Notes: generated from the sequence alone by a model not told the origin. Shown: positions 49,805 to 62,300, counted from the first letter of the stretch. The stretch is DNA of 64,000 bases from Rhabdornis inornatus (GCA_013397075.1 VWZS01009792.1:2138618-2202617); one strand, 5' to 3'. A program made the numbers and translations.

Positions 49805-52800
49805 AATCTAACAGCAACAATTTACAGTAGCTTATCTTATTTATTTATCTACTTATTTTTTAACAAGAGATATTCTTCTACAATTCTAGGACTTTGGAAG
49901 AGAATTCATCTGCAAGCATAAAGGCACTGTTTTTTTTTCCAAATTACATTCATTTCACCTTTAAAGATTCACAGACAACTGTCATGAATGAGTGTTTTAA
50001 GTTTGCTTAAGGAATTGACTTCTAAAGAATTAAAATTTAATATACATATCTCTCTTTAATTGCTATAACAATATATTTCTAATATGAAATTGAAGTTACT
50101 GCTAAAGATAATGCAAGTAAAAATACTTATCAGTAAAGTATCAGGGTTGATTTTCTTTTTGCTGAACCTTCTTACGGTTCTTCCTCTTCTAAAATTGCTA
50201 GTTCTTGTCAAGTTGCCTGGCAAAGATTGGTCTTTTTCATCTGTCTCCATATGACTGGGGCTTTTAACTTTATTATTAAAACCCCCCCTCAACAAACCAA
50301 CAAAACCAAACACAAAATGAAGAACATAGCAATTAAAATACAAACTCATAAGTGCAATAGATTTTTCCATTGTTGCTAGTCCTTTCATTAAATACTAATT
50401 AAATAGACTCAGAAATTAATTGCTGAAGTTGTGAAATTAACCAAGATCACACAAAACTGATGCAACAACTGTCAATTTTTCAGTTTATATTTCAGCCCAA
50501 CCAGAACTATGAAATTTTGTGAGGAAAATGTCTTCATAGCATTGCAAGTCTACTGCAAAAAAACTTAATGAGAGCGCTTATATCTAGTAAATTCCCTAAG
50601 CAAGGAAGCCGATATAATTTGTTAAATGTCTTTCTGCACCGTGAGAGATTATTCAACCCAAATAAATTTCTGCTTTTTCCCATAATTTCCTTAAGAATTT
50701 GAAGATAACTTCAGATAGATATTCATGGCAGGGAAACTATAAAATAAGAAGGAGTATATTTCAGACCTGTTTAGGATCAAGACTAGAAAGCTAAATTCAT
50801 ATTTTTCATATGGCATTTCAGGTTTTGGTGGAGGAACTAGAAATCATCAAGCAGAGATTTAATATTTTAATACTTTGCCATGTATAGGATTTTTTTTTTC
50901 CTAAAGGTAGCATTTGTTTTCCTATATGTTAATATAAATGTCAGTTTGATTATGAATTCTGTATTTAGTGGTTAAGCATTGTTTCACAATGCTGTGGTTA
51001 AGTAAGATGTTTCACAAAGCTGTCAAACATATGTTTAGCTCATAAATACAGAATTATGAGGGAAGTGGTCAAGTTTAAACGCCAGGATAGGTAGGTTTCT
51101 CACCCCAGACTGTTCTGGTGTCAGGAAATCAAATATGGAAGTCTTTCCTTCCATTTCTTCGTCAGAGCACCCATATGATACTGCAAAAATTCGGATGTTT
51201 CATGATTAAGGCCTTATTCTTTAAGATGTTCAAGCAAGGGTATAGCCTGCATGGAACATGATCCCCTTAAGGAACAATTTGTCTATCATGAATATCACAA
51301 TTCAGAAACTAATATATTATAGATATTTCAAATTGCATTATTACAAGAATCATTAGAGTTTTAAGTAGATCTTTGCCATTTCATTGGATCATGCTGTTCA
51401 TTTATATCTTGTTTATATCCTTTCATTTCTAATCCAGATTTTGTTTGCGATGAATCAGATACAGAAAAAGGCAGTTTTATGGTTTTCCTCCAATCACTTG
51501 TTTTTGAATAATATGTTTCCCCCCAGAAGTAAAATATATTCAAAGTGTTAAAGCAAAACTATGCAGGAAAGAAAATTAGTAGAAAAACTTGTTTGTTTGT
51601 TTGTTTGTTTTCTTTAAATCATTATCCCTTTAGAACTAGTTTGGTTTAAAGTATATTGTAAAGTCATTCCCTGTAAATCCCTGTCTTTTTTTGTACTCTT
51701 ATTTCCATCCACTAATGACAGAATAATCTAATAATAATAAAAAAAAAAAATCATAGCATATCATTTTACAATTCCAATTTGCAGCTGTTGTTTTCCAGAA
51801 ATATAACAGAAGATTTAACAGCAATAGCTTATTAACTGAGAAAAAACCCTTACATTTTTAAACATGTAAAATCTCAAGCTGCACCTCATAACTATAAACT
51901 TATATTTCATGCCATGCTCCTCTTTTTTACATATTTACCTCCTTCATTGGACAATATCACCCCAAAACTTAACCTGCTTTTCTTCTTAACTCTCCCTGTC
52001 CTTTTCTTTCCTCCCACATATTGTTTTAACAAAACTGGAGAACATGTTTCCACATCTTTTTCTGAAATAGAAATGTTACCTAAGAGTATTTCTCAATGGA
52101 AAACATCAAGATGGAACTCATTGTAGTCTCCACAGAAGCTCTATTTTCTAATATCAAATTTCTCACTAGACTAAGGATTTTCTAATTCACCTATTTCCAT
52201 TGCAATTCCAAGGCCTTGCAAATATGGAATTTCTTCTAGAAACACTATATTCAAATGAGAGTAAAAGGTATAAATTTAATAATATTTCAAAATCAGTCAT
52301 ATTTAAAGCCAAACATTAATGTAACAGGAATCTGCTACAGCTCAATTTCATTTGCACATCTAAAAATTTATAAGTGTTAATTAATTATTAGTTATGATTA
52401 AAAATGTTTTCTATGCAATCAAAACAAAAATACAAAATGCTAATCATGATTAATGCAGAATTGAAATCTAATGAGCTTATGAAAGGTAAAGTGATTAATT
52501 TAAACACAAGTGAATAAGTTACTTTGCTAGTTATTAATTTATTGTAAAATGCTTTGTATTTTGAAAAATGTCATAGCTTGAGAATGTTAATATGTTCCTA
52601 ATCTTCTGGGTATATATTATAATTTGAAAATGAAAACTCTTTTACTCTTGGGGAGGCCTTATTTTTTTGTTTCTCTAGAAATGAGATACTTTCTTCCTAA
52701 GAGATCCTTTCATTGTAGTGCCAAGAGAGTGTATTTTCCTAAAATATTAATTTGACATTAATTTTAAAAAGGAAAAATTGCAAAACTGTGAGATTTCGAT

Positions 52801-52911
52801 GCATATGTAACTACACATGTGTGCTGACCCAGTAACAGATAGGCATAAGTCTGTCAATGCACCTAATTTTCTATTCCACTGGGCCCTCAAAGCTGCCATT
52901 GCTAAAATAAG
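49805..52911. other. Non-coding AT-rich sequence
   Basis: I see no gene. A (GTTT)n tract lies at 51589-51612. The part from about 52290 to 52600 is AT-rich but non-repetitive and dense in taattaa, tgattaat and atttgca words, as in homeodomain/POU-bound enhancers (see findings). The small ORFs carry no recognisable domains. Confidence 0.6.
51589..51612. repeat. (GTTT)n microsatellite
   Basis: Six uninterrupted ttgt/gttt units. Confidence 0.9.
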
Positions 52912-53240
52912 CATAGAATCATGGAATCAGAATAGTTTGAGTTGGAAAGAAACTTTAAAGGTCATCTAGTGCACACCCCTCTGCAGCGACCAGGGACATC
53001 TTCACCTCAAAGCCCCATCAAACTCGACTCTGAATGTTTCCAGGAATGGAACTCTACACCTCTCCAAGTGACCCGCTCTCATGTTTCATCCTCCTTCCTG
53101 GAAAAAACCTTCATCCTTATATCTAATCTAAATCAGACTTCTTTTCATTTTAAACTGTTTACCCCTTATTTTATTGCCACAGGCCCTGCTAAAAGGTTTG
53201 TCTCTATCTTTACCAAAGCTCCCCTTTAAGTACACATTTG
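52912..53240 (-). mobile_element. CR1 LINE fragment, 3' end
   Basis: This is a minus-strand CR1 of about 330 bp. The 3' end is catagaatcatggaatcaga, then agtttgagttggaaagaaac and ggtcatctagtgcacacccc (the 'ggtcatctagtccaaccccc' block). Moving inward come ccagggacatcttcacc, ttccttcctggaaaaaacc-like sequence, cttatatctaatctaaatca and tttaaactgtttacccctta, then gccacaggccctgctaaaag and aaagctcccctttaag. This layout, with ttatatctaatctaaat and the aggccctgctaaaag block, is that of a different and older CR1 subfamily from the 46380 copy. It is moderately diverged. Confidence 0.9.
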
Positions 53241-56200
53241 AAATTTTCACAACTTCCCAAGAACCCTGTGTGATTGGCCTATTTTTTTTTGTAAGTCTTG
53301 TTTTCTATATTGATTATGTAAGTGTAAAATTACATTTGTAAAATTCTTGTAAAAAAAACCAAAGACTACTGCAATTATTTAATTATTAATTACAATATAT
53401 TTCATGGTTGCATCCTATCTTTATCAGATGAATGAATTGGCTGAACTTGTATTAGCTATTTTCAAAAGTATTTTTTTTTTTAATATTTTTCTGTAACTGA
53501 AGGAAATATAGCAGCACATTCTTTAAATTATATTTTTCTCCAACTTCTGGGGATGTTATTCCTGTTACCTTTCTGACCATCTGAATCTCTTGATTATTAT
53601 GGTACTATTCTTAAGTGAGCAACTTTAGTGACATTTGAAAGAGACTGGGAATAAACTAAAATTACAAACCTATGAAAAGGAAATCGTATTTCTTCTTGTA
53701 AATATTTTATTTTGTATTTTAATAACTATGTCCTTTACTATCCAAAAAGATAAGATTCTTTCATATGGCAAAACCAAACAATAAGTACTATAATATTTTT
53801 GTTACTCTGGAACCTCATATAGATATATATATCATATATATAAATTATAGATATGTTTTTAACTGCTTTTTCATATATATTTTTTTTTTCAATAAAACCT
53901 ATATTCACTGATACCTAAACTAGGCTTTAACTTTGTAAATCTGGATTTAGGATCATTTTCCTATACTCACAGGGAACTGAGTTTGGTTTTTTTGCATTTT
54001 TGTCCCAATTGCAAACTACATTATTTAAATGATCATTATAAAAGAAATAAAGTCCCACATTTTTGCTGGTCACTGTTTCCTTATTTATATTTCCTATGTA
54101 TGTTCAAATAATCTGAAAATATTATATGCTTGCCAGCATGGAACTTCACAAGTTTTTCTAATAATGAATTGTTCTCAAGTTCTCGTGATTACATATATAT
54201 AATTGGGTCTATTTGTTAAATAAAAGACTAAAGGTGTTCTTGAGAATACACTTGAGTAGAGAACCAGCACTGACCAGTCTTTTTTTCTAAAACTTCTTGT
54301 ACAGTGAAACTACTTGAAGAAACCCTAGACTGAGACCAGCACCAGCTATTTTTAAACCAGGATGGAAACCTGTAGGACTTTTTGTTGAGCTCTTTTAAAC
54401 ACATGTTCACCTTGCAGGCACATGAAGGATACATAAAGGATAGTGTGAGATGGTTTGAGTATTATGGGATGGAACTTGGGGCATGCAGGAGATCATAAAT
54501 GAAAACATAAGGAAAAGAACTTTTTGATCATGATATTCACAGGTACTGAGGAGAAGGGATTATTGTACCTTCAAGTACATAGAGGATGTTGTCTCATCTT
54601 TGCTGCTTTCAATGCCACCGTATTTTTCTTTTCCACTTTATGTTTACAGTTTTAGTGTTCACCTTTCCTTAGTTTAATTGTTTACAAAACAAATTATTTG
54701 ATTTTTAATTGTTTTTCTTTGCTTTATAAAAACCACTTTATAATTGCTTCTGAAATTACTGCAGTAGCCCTCCAAAAGAAATTGTTTTGTCATTATTCTT
54801 TCCCATAATTATTTTGCAGCCCAGCATCTGTACCTTTAATTTTTGAACTAAGTGCAGTGTTTACCAGATACACAATTTCCTATTAACAAGCTACCACGAG
54901 TTTTGTCTTTCTTCATATCCTAAGTGACACATTCTTTCACTGAGACTTGAAAAGGGTGAAAGTCATATATCCTTCATCAGAGATATTGCTTTATGAAGTC
55001 ATTGGAAGTGTCAGAAGTGTTTAGGAGAAGACAGTTAGAAATCACTCCTTCTCTTCAGTCATGCAGCCTAAAAGTGTCCACATCTCACACTGACTTCAAT
55101 TACTTCTTGATATTCAACTTAATTTTTTATTACAGTTAAATAAATATCGTGTTCAGCCTTTTGTAGTCAGGTAACACTGACTGCTGAATCAGGCCTAAGT
55201 GTGACAAAAATATTGAATAAACAAGTTTCTTCTGGATGTAGGAGAGACAAAAACTTCATTGTGCATATCTGGAATGAAAGTAATCACATATTTTCATAAT
55301 TTATTGGTGCTTCGTTTCTGTCATGTCACTATATTTTCATCTCCCACTTCTTGTTCTTCTTGTTAAGAATTTGAATGGGGAAAACAATGGCTCTGCTTTT
55401 ATAGAACTTCAGCTGGAACACCAGGAATCTGTACTCTTCTTTAACAGGCTCATGGAGTTGCAAAAATCTCATTAAAATCTGTCATTCATCTTTGTGGATG
55501 AAAGTATGAGCTTTCTTGTCATCTACAAATACAATATCTTAAATGAACTGTACATAAAAAAGACACTAGATGTTTCACTGTCTGCTTTCAGAAGACAGTT
55601 TTAGAGAAGCAGTTTTCAGTATGGTGCTACAATGCATCACACAGCTGTTAAATCCACTTACTCTAAGTTGTACTAAGAGATGGTTCCCTCTAATACAACT
55701 GCATCCTCTAAGTCTGGACGTCTGCAATTAACTCTGACACTAAGCAACTTGGGCTATTTTTGGGCTTCTTTGAATATCACTGAGTATTCCACACGACCTC
55801 CTCCTTTTTGATGGCATAATCTAGGTAATGTTGCAAAATGCTTTTGAATGTCTATTTTTTTTGTAAAGTTAAAAGTTACGATTTTTCTAAAAAATTTAAA
55901 AGCCTTGATAACTTTGCAACTATGCTTTCTAGCTGCAATTTAATTCTTAAAATTTGATTCTCATACAGTCATTAGAAATACCTTTTTCTTTTCTTATGTT
56001 TTTTAGTCGATAGTATTTTCTTACACATTCTTCATATTTTCCAGGCATTCAATTATTAAATTTGTGTCTATCCTTAGTTTCCTGAAATGCTCTGAAACCT
56101 GGAAGTTCTCTGCAAGATGATTCAGTCTGATCAACCACCATCAGCATGATTTCCATGCTGAGCAGAGCATAATTTTCCTTGTTCCTTAACCACATCAGAT

Positions 56201-56327
56201 GTAGCTAAAAGGAAAGTGTATTTCCTGAAAACTACATAGTCAGCAAACGATCATTAAGTCAATGAATCTAATGTCAAACCCATCTAAAAATGTTTAATTA
56301 AAATGGATATTGTATAAACAGACCTTT

Positions 56328-56348
56328 ACACACACACACACATATATA
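56328..56348. repeat. (CA)n microsatellite
   Basis: About eight CA units followed by tatata. Confidence 0.85.
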
Positions 56349-57108
56349 ATACAGGGTTATCAAACTCCTTGTTTGTCAACAACAGAAATATAAAGCTCTC
56401 AATGCCAGGAGGTAGAAAGCACAAGAAAAAGGACAAGAAAAAGATTTTTTTTTCTCTTTAAAAAAGACAATTACTTGCTGTGCCCATGGAAACAAATTCA
56501 AGTAGTTCATAGCATGAGAAACACAGCTAAGTGCTAAGAACAGCGTCTATTTTGGGTTGCAGATTTATTTCTCAGTCTTTTTCTGCACTATAGAGGAAGC
56601 CTTCAGAAGTATGAATGCTGTTTATTCAGAAGTGCACCCTACTTTGGCCCTTGCCCTGATGGTTTTGCAGTGGCTCTGCTTTACTTGACAAGTTTGATGT
56701 GGAATTCATATAGTTCACAAGTCAAAGGGTGGAACAGAATCAAGTGAGACACTTGGACGCTGGCAAAAAGTGAATATGACCACTTACAGTTTAAAAACCC
56801 CAATATCTGTAACTCTTTCAGATTCCTTTAGAACTCTCAGGAACCTGAGAGTTTGGTTTTGCAAATGTTTATCACATCATCCCTATTGTACAGTGCTAAA
56901 GACTCAGATACAATAAAAATTTTGTTATCTACTATAATTCCTGCTATTTTTGTTTCTATATGTTTATATTTTAGCAGTAAGTTGAAGATTGTACAGGTAA
57001 GTGATGTGTGATTTATTGTCTAAAAATAGTTATTTAATAGTTACTTAAGCTCTTTGGGATTTTTCTTAGAGGCTTTTATAGAAAAAAATGGAGGATAAGA
57101 AGAAATGA

Positions 57109-57109
57109 N
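57109..57109. other. Ambiguous base (N)
   Basis: A single N inside AT-rich unique sequence. It could be an unresolved or heterozygous position. Confidence 0.99.
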
Positions 57110-58376
57110 GTTTTCTTAAGGATATTGTCCATAACACTGAACATTTGTGCAAAATAAAAGTCAACTGAATAAGAACCCTAAAATTAATTTTAGAGTTAAT
57201 TAATTATTTCTTTTTAAGTGCTAGCACTAAAAAGAGATTAAATGTATCTTATTAAGATATTTTGAAAATAGTGTTCAGCAAAGCATAATGCAGTGGCTAT
57301 ATTAGTTAATAAAGAGGAAGTATTCCGTTTAAGCATATTAAAATAAAATATATTACTTTCCAACAGTATGGTCATGGGGTGATATAGTAAGAAACAATAT
57401 ATCATATGAAACATTCAAAATATTGTAAAGAATAGCGTCAGTAGCTTGTTTTATGCAATTAACACATAAAAAAACCAGAACCACGTTAAAATATAAATTA
57501 CATGCTCTGAAGAGTACCTACTTTTCTGTTCATTACATGAAATTCCTTTCAGCAAAGAGCTCAGTCCAGCTTTCATTCAGACAGGTGGTGAAGAGTGTCA
57601 AAGGTTTCAGTCAAGCCGTATGCAGTGTCAACCCATCACTGTACAGGAACAGGCACAATATTCTCAAAGACTGTGCTCAGCAAAAGTAAGAGATAAGTCA
57701 GTAGAAGACATTATTGGTACTATCTGTGCAGGGAAAAATCAACAAAGTGTTTCAAATAATATGGGCAAAACTCAGTTTTGTGTGAAGAGTGTTTATTGAC
57801 CAAATTCTGAGTGAGTTATTGAAAACTGGATAAGCTTCTTAAAAAAGACAGTCAGGTGCCTTTGTACCAGCTCTTCACAGTATCATCAGTTCCCTCACCT
57901 AAGCCCTCTTTGCTCTAAAGAAAAGAGCAGAGCACACAAAATAAAAACCTTTGAGGAAAGGAGGCTATTACTGATATGAAGCACGTTCCCAGCAGCCTGG
58001 CTGGCAGAGGTTCAAAATACACAATGCTGGTAACTTAGCTGAGTAGCAAAGCTATGGGTTGTTTAGTGCTGCTTAGAACTTCCTGGTCAAGCTTACCTAT
58101 ATCATGCTGTATTCTACTGGTTAGTTATATCTGCCTCCTGAAGCAGGCGTAACCATTTCATAATGAAATGAGTGCTTTATCTACAGATTTTTTTCAGTCA
58201 GTTTTATTGAACTAGTTCAATAATAAACCCCATACTCCAGCTACTGGGTTAAAATATTATTTTAAAGTCTGTTAAAATCTAAGTGAGGTGCTCATTAATA
58301 TTGATAGATTTAGAATCAAAAATGTGGTGATGTCTTCTCCAGATACCATTATAAACCAGTGTTTATAAATAATCAT

Positions 58377-59220
58377 GAGGTTACAGAATAATTCAGTTTG
58401 GAATGGACCCTGAGAAATCTCCAGTCTAAACTTCTGCAGGATCAGCTTTGGGATCACACCAGGTTGCCCAGGTCTTTTCAAGACTTGGTTTGGTCTTGAA
58501 AACCTTCAAGAATAGATATTGCGCAAACTCGCAGGGAAACCTTCTCCACTACTTGCTGTACTCTCCTCACAGGGAAAAAAGATTTTCCTTCTGTCCAGCC
58601 TGAACCTCTCTTGTTTCAACTTACACAAATTTGGCAAGCAAGCACTCTCTAACGTCCCAGATAATGATCATAAACAAGACAGATGATAAATTAGACCTTT
58701 CAGCACTGCACTTTTTATTGGCTTCCAGAAGAGTATGACTCACTATCTATTAACTGTCCAAGCTGTTCCTTTACCCATCTAGTTTTTGTATACCTCAAGC
58801 CCATAACGTCTTAACGTGATACAAGGATATACCAAGAGATAGTGTCAAATGTTTTGTAAAAATCACAGTAAATTATATTCATTGCATCTCCCCTCATCCA
58901 CAAATCCAGTCATTATATCCCAGAAAGCAACCATGTTGGTCGGGAATGATTTCTCCTTGGTCAATCCTTGTTGATTGTTGCCACTCAGTGCCTTCTACAT
59001 GTGGTAAGAAATATTCCCCAAGGAGATTCCCTCAATGTTTTTCCACAGGGATGGATGTGAAGATGACCAGGTTGCATTTCCCTGGGTCATCAATTCGGAC
59101 TTTTGGAAAATGCACAAGATATGCCTTACTCCAGTCCTTAGCTCTTTTCCTGTTATCTCTGGTTTCTCTGACCTAACAAACGTGATAAGAGTGGCAGGGC
59201 CATTGGCCCTTTGGCTTTAA
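58377..59220 (-). mobile_element. Old CR1 LINE with reverse transcriptase relic (3' part)
   Basis: This minus-strand CR1 still shows ORF2. The 3'-UTR tail is at 58377-58640 (acagaataattcagtttgga, ctgcaggatcagctttggga, accaggttgcccaggtctt). Further right the minus strand reads, at about 58966-58895, QGLTKEKSFPTNMVAFWDIM then TGFVDEG. This matches CR1 'QHGFTKGKSCLTNLIAFYD.MTGWVDEG'. After a frameshift it reads NIIYCDFYKTFDTIS (about 58888-58838), i.e. motif A 'VVYLDFSKAFDTVS'. The last part of ORF2, including the FADD catalytic box, is missing between the RT part and the 3' UTR, so an internal deletion is likely. Stops and frameshifts make it a fossil. The element continues at 59392 beyond a younger CR1. 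Confidence 0.88.
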
Positions 59221-59257
59221 TTCTGGTCACTGCCATGGTCTTCTGTGGATTGAGTCT

Positions 59258-59391
59258 GAGTTCCAAGGCCAGGCTGGATGTGACTCTGAGCAGCCCAGTC
59301 TAGTGGAAGGTGTCCCTCCCCATGGCAGAGGGGCGGGAACTGGATGAGCTTTAAGGTCTCTTCCAACTCCAGCTCTTCTATGATTCTATGA
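59258..59391 (+). mobile_element. Younger CR1 tail inserted into the old CR1
   Basis: This is a plus-strand CR1 3' tail of about 130 bp. It reads ttccaaggccaggctggatg, tgactctgagcagcccagtc, tagtggaaggtgtccctccc, ggcagaggggcgggaactgg, tgagctttaaggtctcttcc and ends ttctatgattctatgag, the typical direct end repeat. It is close to the consensus of young avian CR1. It lies between two parts of an oppositely oriented, far more decayed CR1, so it inserted later. Nucleotides 59221-59257 belong to neither element clearly. Confidence 0.93.
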
Positions 59392-59778
59392 GTTCTCAAA
59401 AGCAGTTCTTGGCTTGATGGTCATCCACCCCAGGTTGTTTTCCTCCTACTCCAACCCTCCTTCTAGGCAGAGAGTACCCTGTTGATGAAGACTAAGGCAA
59501 AGGCAGCCTCATATGTGTCTGTGGTTACAAAATCAGGCATCATTCCTAAATTCCTCACTTTTACTTATTTCTGCTTCTGCCTTTTTGCATTGGAGCTCTG
59601 ACTTGAGTTGTGTGCTTCGCCAAGCCTGATATAGCTCCTTATTTTACTGCCTATTGAGATGAGCTGCTATTATAACTGGAGCATGCAGCCCTTAAAAAGC
59701 TGCCAGTTTTCCTGAGTATTTTTGCACTTCAGAGCTGCTTCCTGTGGGATCCCACCTACCAGCTTCCTGATGACAATT
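59392..59778 (-). mobile_element. Old CR1 LINE, upstream ORF2 part (continuation)
   Basis: On the minus strand this segment reads RKLVGGIPQEAA near 59765-59730, matching the CR1 linker 'ELVGGIPWEAAL' between endonuclease and reverse transcriptase. It also reads EAAFALVF near 59505-59480, matching 'NAFFASVF', the motif that lies between that linker and the reverse transcriptase core. Both are in the order expected if this is the 5'-ward continuation of the minus-strand copy at 58377-59220. The middle (about 59540-59700) is too decayed to align by eye. The whole old element would be about 1.25 kb without the younger insertion. Confidence 0.72.
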
Positions 59779-60344
59779 GCAATTACAATTATGCTTGACT
59801 AATATCAGAAATCTAAGTTGTGAAACAGATGCTTAGATGTAGAGACAGATGGAACCCTGTTGTAGTATTCCTGTTTCTGCTGTTTTAGAAATATCTGGTG
59901 TTATTTCCTGTATTATAAACTTAAATTTTCAGATGCACTTTTATTTTTTACAGTATTAATTAAAATTTTTAGAGATGATTCTTCTCCCAAGAAAATAAAT
60001 TCATATTCAGCCCAGCCACCACTGCTGAATGAAAATGTGGAGACATATTTTTTTTCATCTAGTTGCTGATTCCTGAACTCTTTCTGTTAAAACACACACA
60101 AACATGCACTATATTGATATAGCTTGCCTTGTCTTGGTCATCCAGCTTGGGGTCTGATTTGGCTCCCAGTGAATGTGTATGTTTTGCTGTGTATGCATAT
60201 TTTAAATCTTGAACCATCAACCACCAAGAGCTTTTCAAATGCTGTCTGCTAGCAAATGGTCTGTGTTGAAAGAGGAGTGGTCAGAAAATCCAAGGAGGTG
60301 ATGCTTCACCTCTACTCTGCTCACATGAAATTCCCCCCTTTCCC
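59779..60344. other. Non-coding spacer within the CR1 cluster
   Basis: AT-rich unique sequence. I see no gene or clear repeat. Confidence 0.6.
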
Positions 60345-60600
60345 TGCAGTGCTGCATCCAGCCCTGGCTTCCCAAGGTGATCAGAGAGACTAAGCACCTC
60401 TGCTGTGAGGAAAAGCTGAAAGAATTGGGGTTGTTCCACCTGGAAAAGAGAAGGCTTTGGGGAGACCTAATTACAGGCTTTCCGTATTTTAAGGTTTTTT
60501 TTAAAGAGGGAAAATTACTCTTTATGCAGGCAGCGCCTGACCTAATAATAACTTGACCCAGAGGTTTTACACAGATATTAACAAGTAAAATATAGCTGTA
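60345..60600 (+). mobile_element. CR1 LINE relic, ORF2 carboxyl region
   Basis: The plus strand begins tgcagtgctgcatccagccc, the well-known CR1 block, and then encodes EEKLKELGLFHLEKRRLWGD followed by LITGFPYFK. This matches CR1 ORF2 'EDRLRELGLFSLEKRRLRGDLIAAFQYLK'. Next come KEGKLLFMQAAPDL ('EGERLFTRACSDRT') and decayed TRGNGF-like and late RLDIRKK-like segments to about 60600. The terminal 3' UTR is absent. One reading frame stays open over the first ~150 bp, but there is no start and no full domain, so it is a remnant, not a gene. Confidence 0.88.
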
Positions 60601-60872
60601 AAATCTTTGAATATCAGTAAAAGTGTTCCAGTGTACAGATTAAGTGTCAATTTTACTCATATAAAGACCAGTGTCACCCTTTATTTGTACACAATTTGAA
60701 GACAAAGACCTAAATACTGAGAAAAAAATCTTTTTTACACCAATAGACAGTGACAATACAGTTGGTCTGTTCAGTCCTTGTTGAGGAGTGTAAAATTCTA
60801 CCTGTCCTAAAAAGATTTCTTCAAGGCAAGCCCTCATTTATTTCACTGGGGTAGAAAACACCACCAGCTGTA

Positions 60873-60939
60873 ACAAAAAAAAAAGAAAAAAAAAAAGAAA
60901 AACACAAAACAAAACAAACAAAAAAAAACCACCCAAAAC
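60873..60939. repeat. A-rich/AAAC low-complexity tract
   Basis: Long A-runs broken by single g, followed by caaaacaaaacaaac and accacccaaaac. Confidence 0.9.
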
Positions 60940-62180
60940 TGTAACGATTTTAAAACTTTGGAGGGTTATATTTTCAAAACACAAGTAATGAACAAATGGA
61001 GACCTCTGTTATCTCCTATTGAACCTTTTCAAATGATGCCCTGTATATGTATTACTAACACAATAAGGAGGGACTGGGGAAACTTCTTTGTTCTGTCCTT
61101 TAAATTACAATTTTGTGATATTCATAAGGAGGAAAGAATAATACATTTTGCAAATAAACATATTAAACCTTAATAACTGGAAATATTTTTTTACTGTTAA
61201 TTCACATGTGCACATAATTACAGAGAAAGTTAAAGTGACCGTAACACTACAACTACAACTCTTTTCTGCCATAATTTCTACAATTTTGCATCAGTTCTCC
61301 ATGGAATAGGTAGCAATGCATTCTTGACTCCAGCATGAAAATATCTTGATAAGCATTTTCCCAAAAAATGTTTCAAAATATTGATTTCAGATCTAAAGCT
61401 AGTTCAGTAGGTACTTGAGGCACTTAAATATTCCTGTCAAAGACGATGTACTAACCTTTAAACATCTTAGCATTGTGATGAACATTCTGAGATGGATATT
61501 CAGCAACCATGATGAAACCTGAGAAGCCCACACAAAGTAAAATTGCTTCACTACCTGAAGGGCTGTCTTTAGGAACAGCAATCAAATCTCTTGATATTCA
61601 TCTTCTGTAATATAAATTATGCAGACCCCCTGTCTTAATTCATTTCCCTTCTGTTTCCATATCTGAATGTGAGTTATCCTTCCCTAGATAAAATATTCCA
61701 GTTTCATTTCATTGCTGGTTCTGATCACCTGCTTAATATTAAACATGTAATTAAAGGGCATGCTAATAGGGACCTTGTTGCATTTGGAAAGAAAATTAAA
61801 AACGTACAAACCCATAATTTATATTTCTGTGCCAAAGGATGTATCACTTTACTGAGCAGCACTTTTTACACTCCAGGGTGAAATGGATTCTGACAGTGTA
61901 GACTGAGTAAATTCAGTTCCCTTTAAATTGTTGCTATTTTTAGAATTCTGTGAATGAGAGACATACAGATAATATTACAGGTAGGTTGCCACCCAACAAA
62001 TCTGACCAGTTTTCTGCCTGTGCAGGACTTGTTTCTGTTGGTGTTCCTGATGCAGTCATCACACTGGTGATATTTTCAGATTCCTACATTGCTGGTTTCC
62101 CACTGCTCCTCCTGCTTTTCTTTTTTTTCCTAATTTTCTCCAAGGAGCTCTTGTTCTGACTGCAAGTGACATATCCCTTT

Positions 62181-62300
62181 TGTTTGTTTGTTTGTTTGTT
62201 GGTTTTTTNNNNNNNNNNNNNNNNNNNNNNNNNNNNNNNTTTTTTTTTTTCTTTTTGTTTGTTTTTTTTTGTTGTTGTTTTTTTTTTTGTTTTTCCTGCA
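62181..62300. repeat. GTTT-rich tract interrupted by a gap
   Basis: (tgtt)n units lead into ggtttttt, then Ns, then T-runs with single g and gttgttgtt. It has the same GTTT type as elsewhere in the window. Lysine/phenylalanine-rich ORFs here are artefacts. Confidence 0.92.
62209..62239. other. Assembly gap (31 N) in a T-rich tract
   Basis: A run of N within homopolymer-like sequence that is hard to assemble. Confidence 0.99.

Larger units (their letters stand above)
53241..58376. other. Non-coding AT-rich sequence
   Basis: I see no gene. An AT-rich microsatellite lies around 53820-53845 and a (CA)n at 56328-56348. One ambiguous base occurs at 57109. The part near 54650-54850 is non-repetitive and rich in tttacaaaacaaattattt-type forkhead/homeodomain words. 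All ORFs are short and unrecognised. Confidence 0.6.

Noticed and set aside
55720..55850. Weak resemblance to a MIR-type SINE core
   Set aside because: Only scattered words match (ctctgacact, acttgggc) and order and spacing are not convincing. It could be chance.
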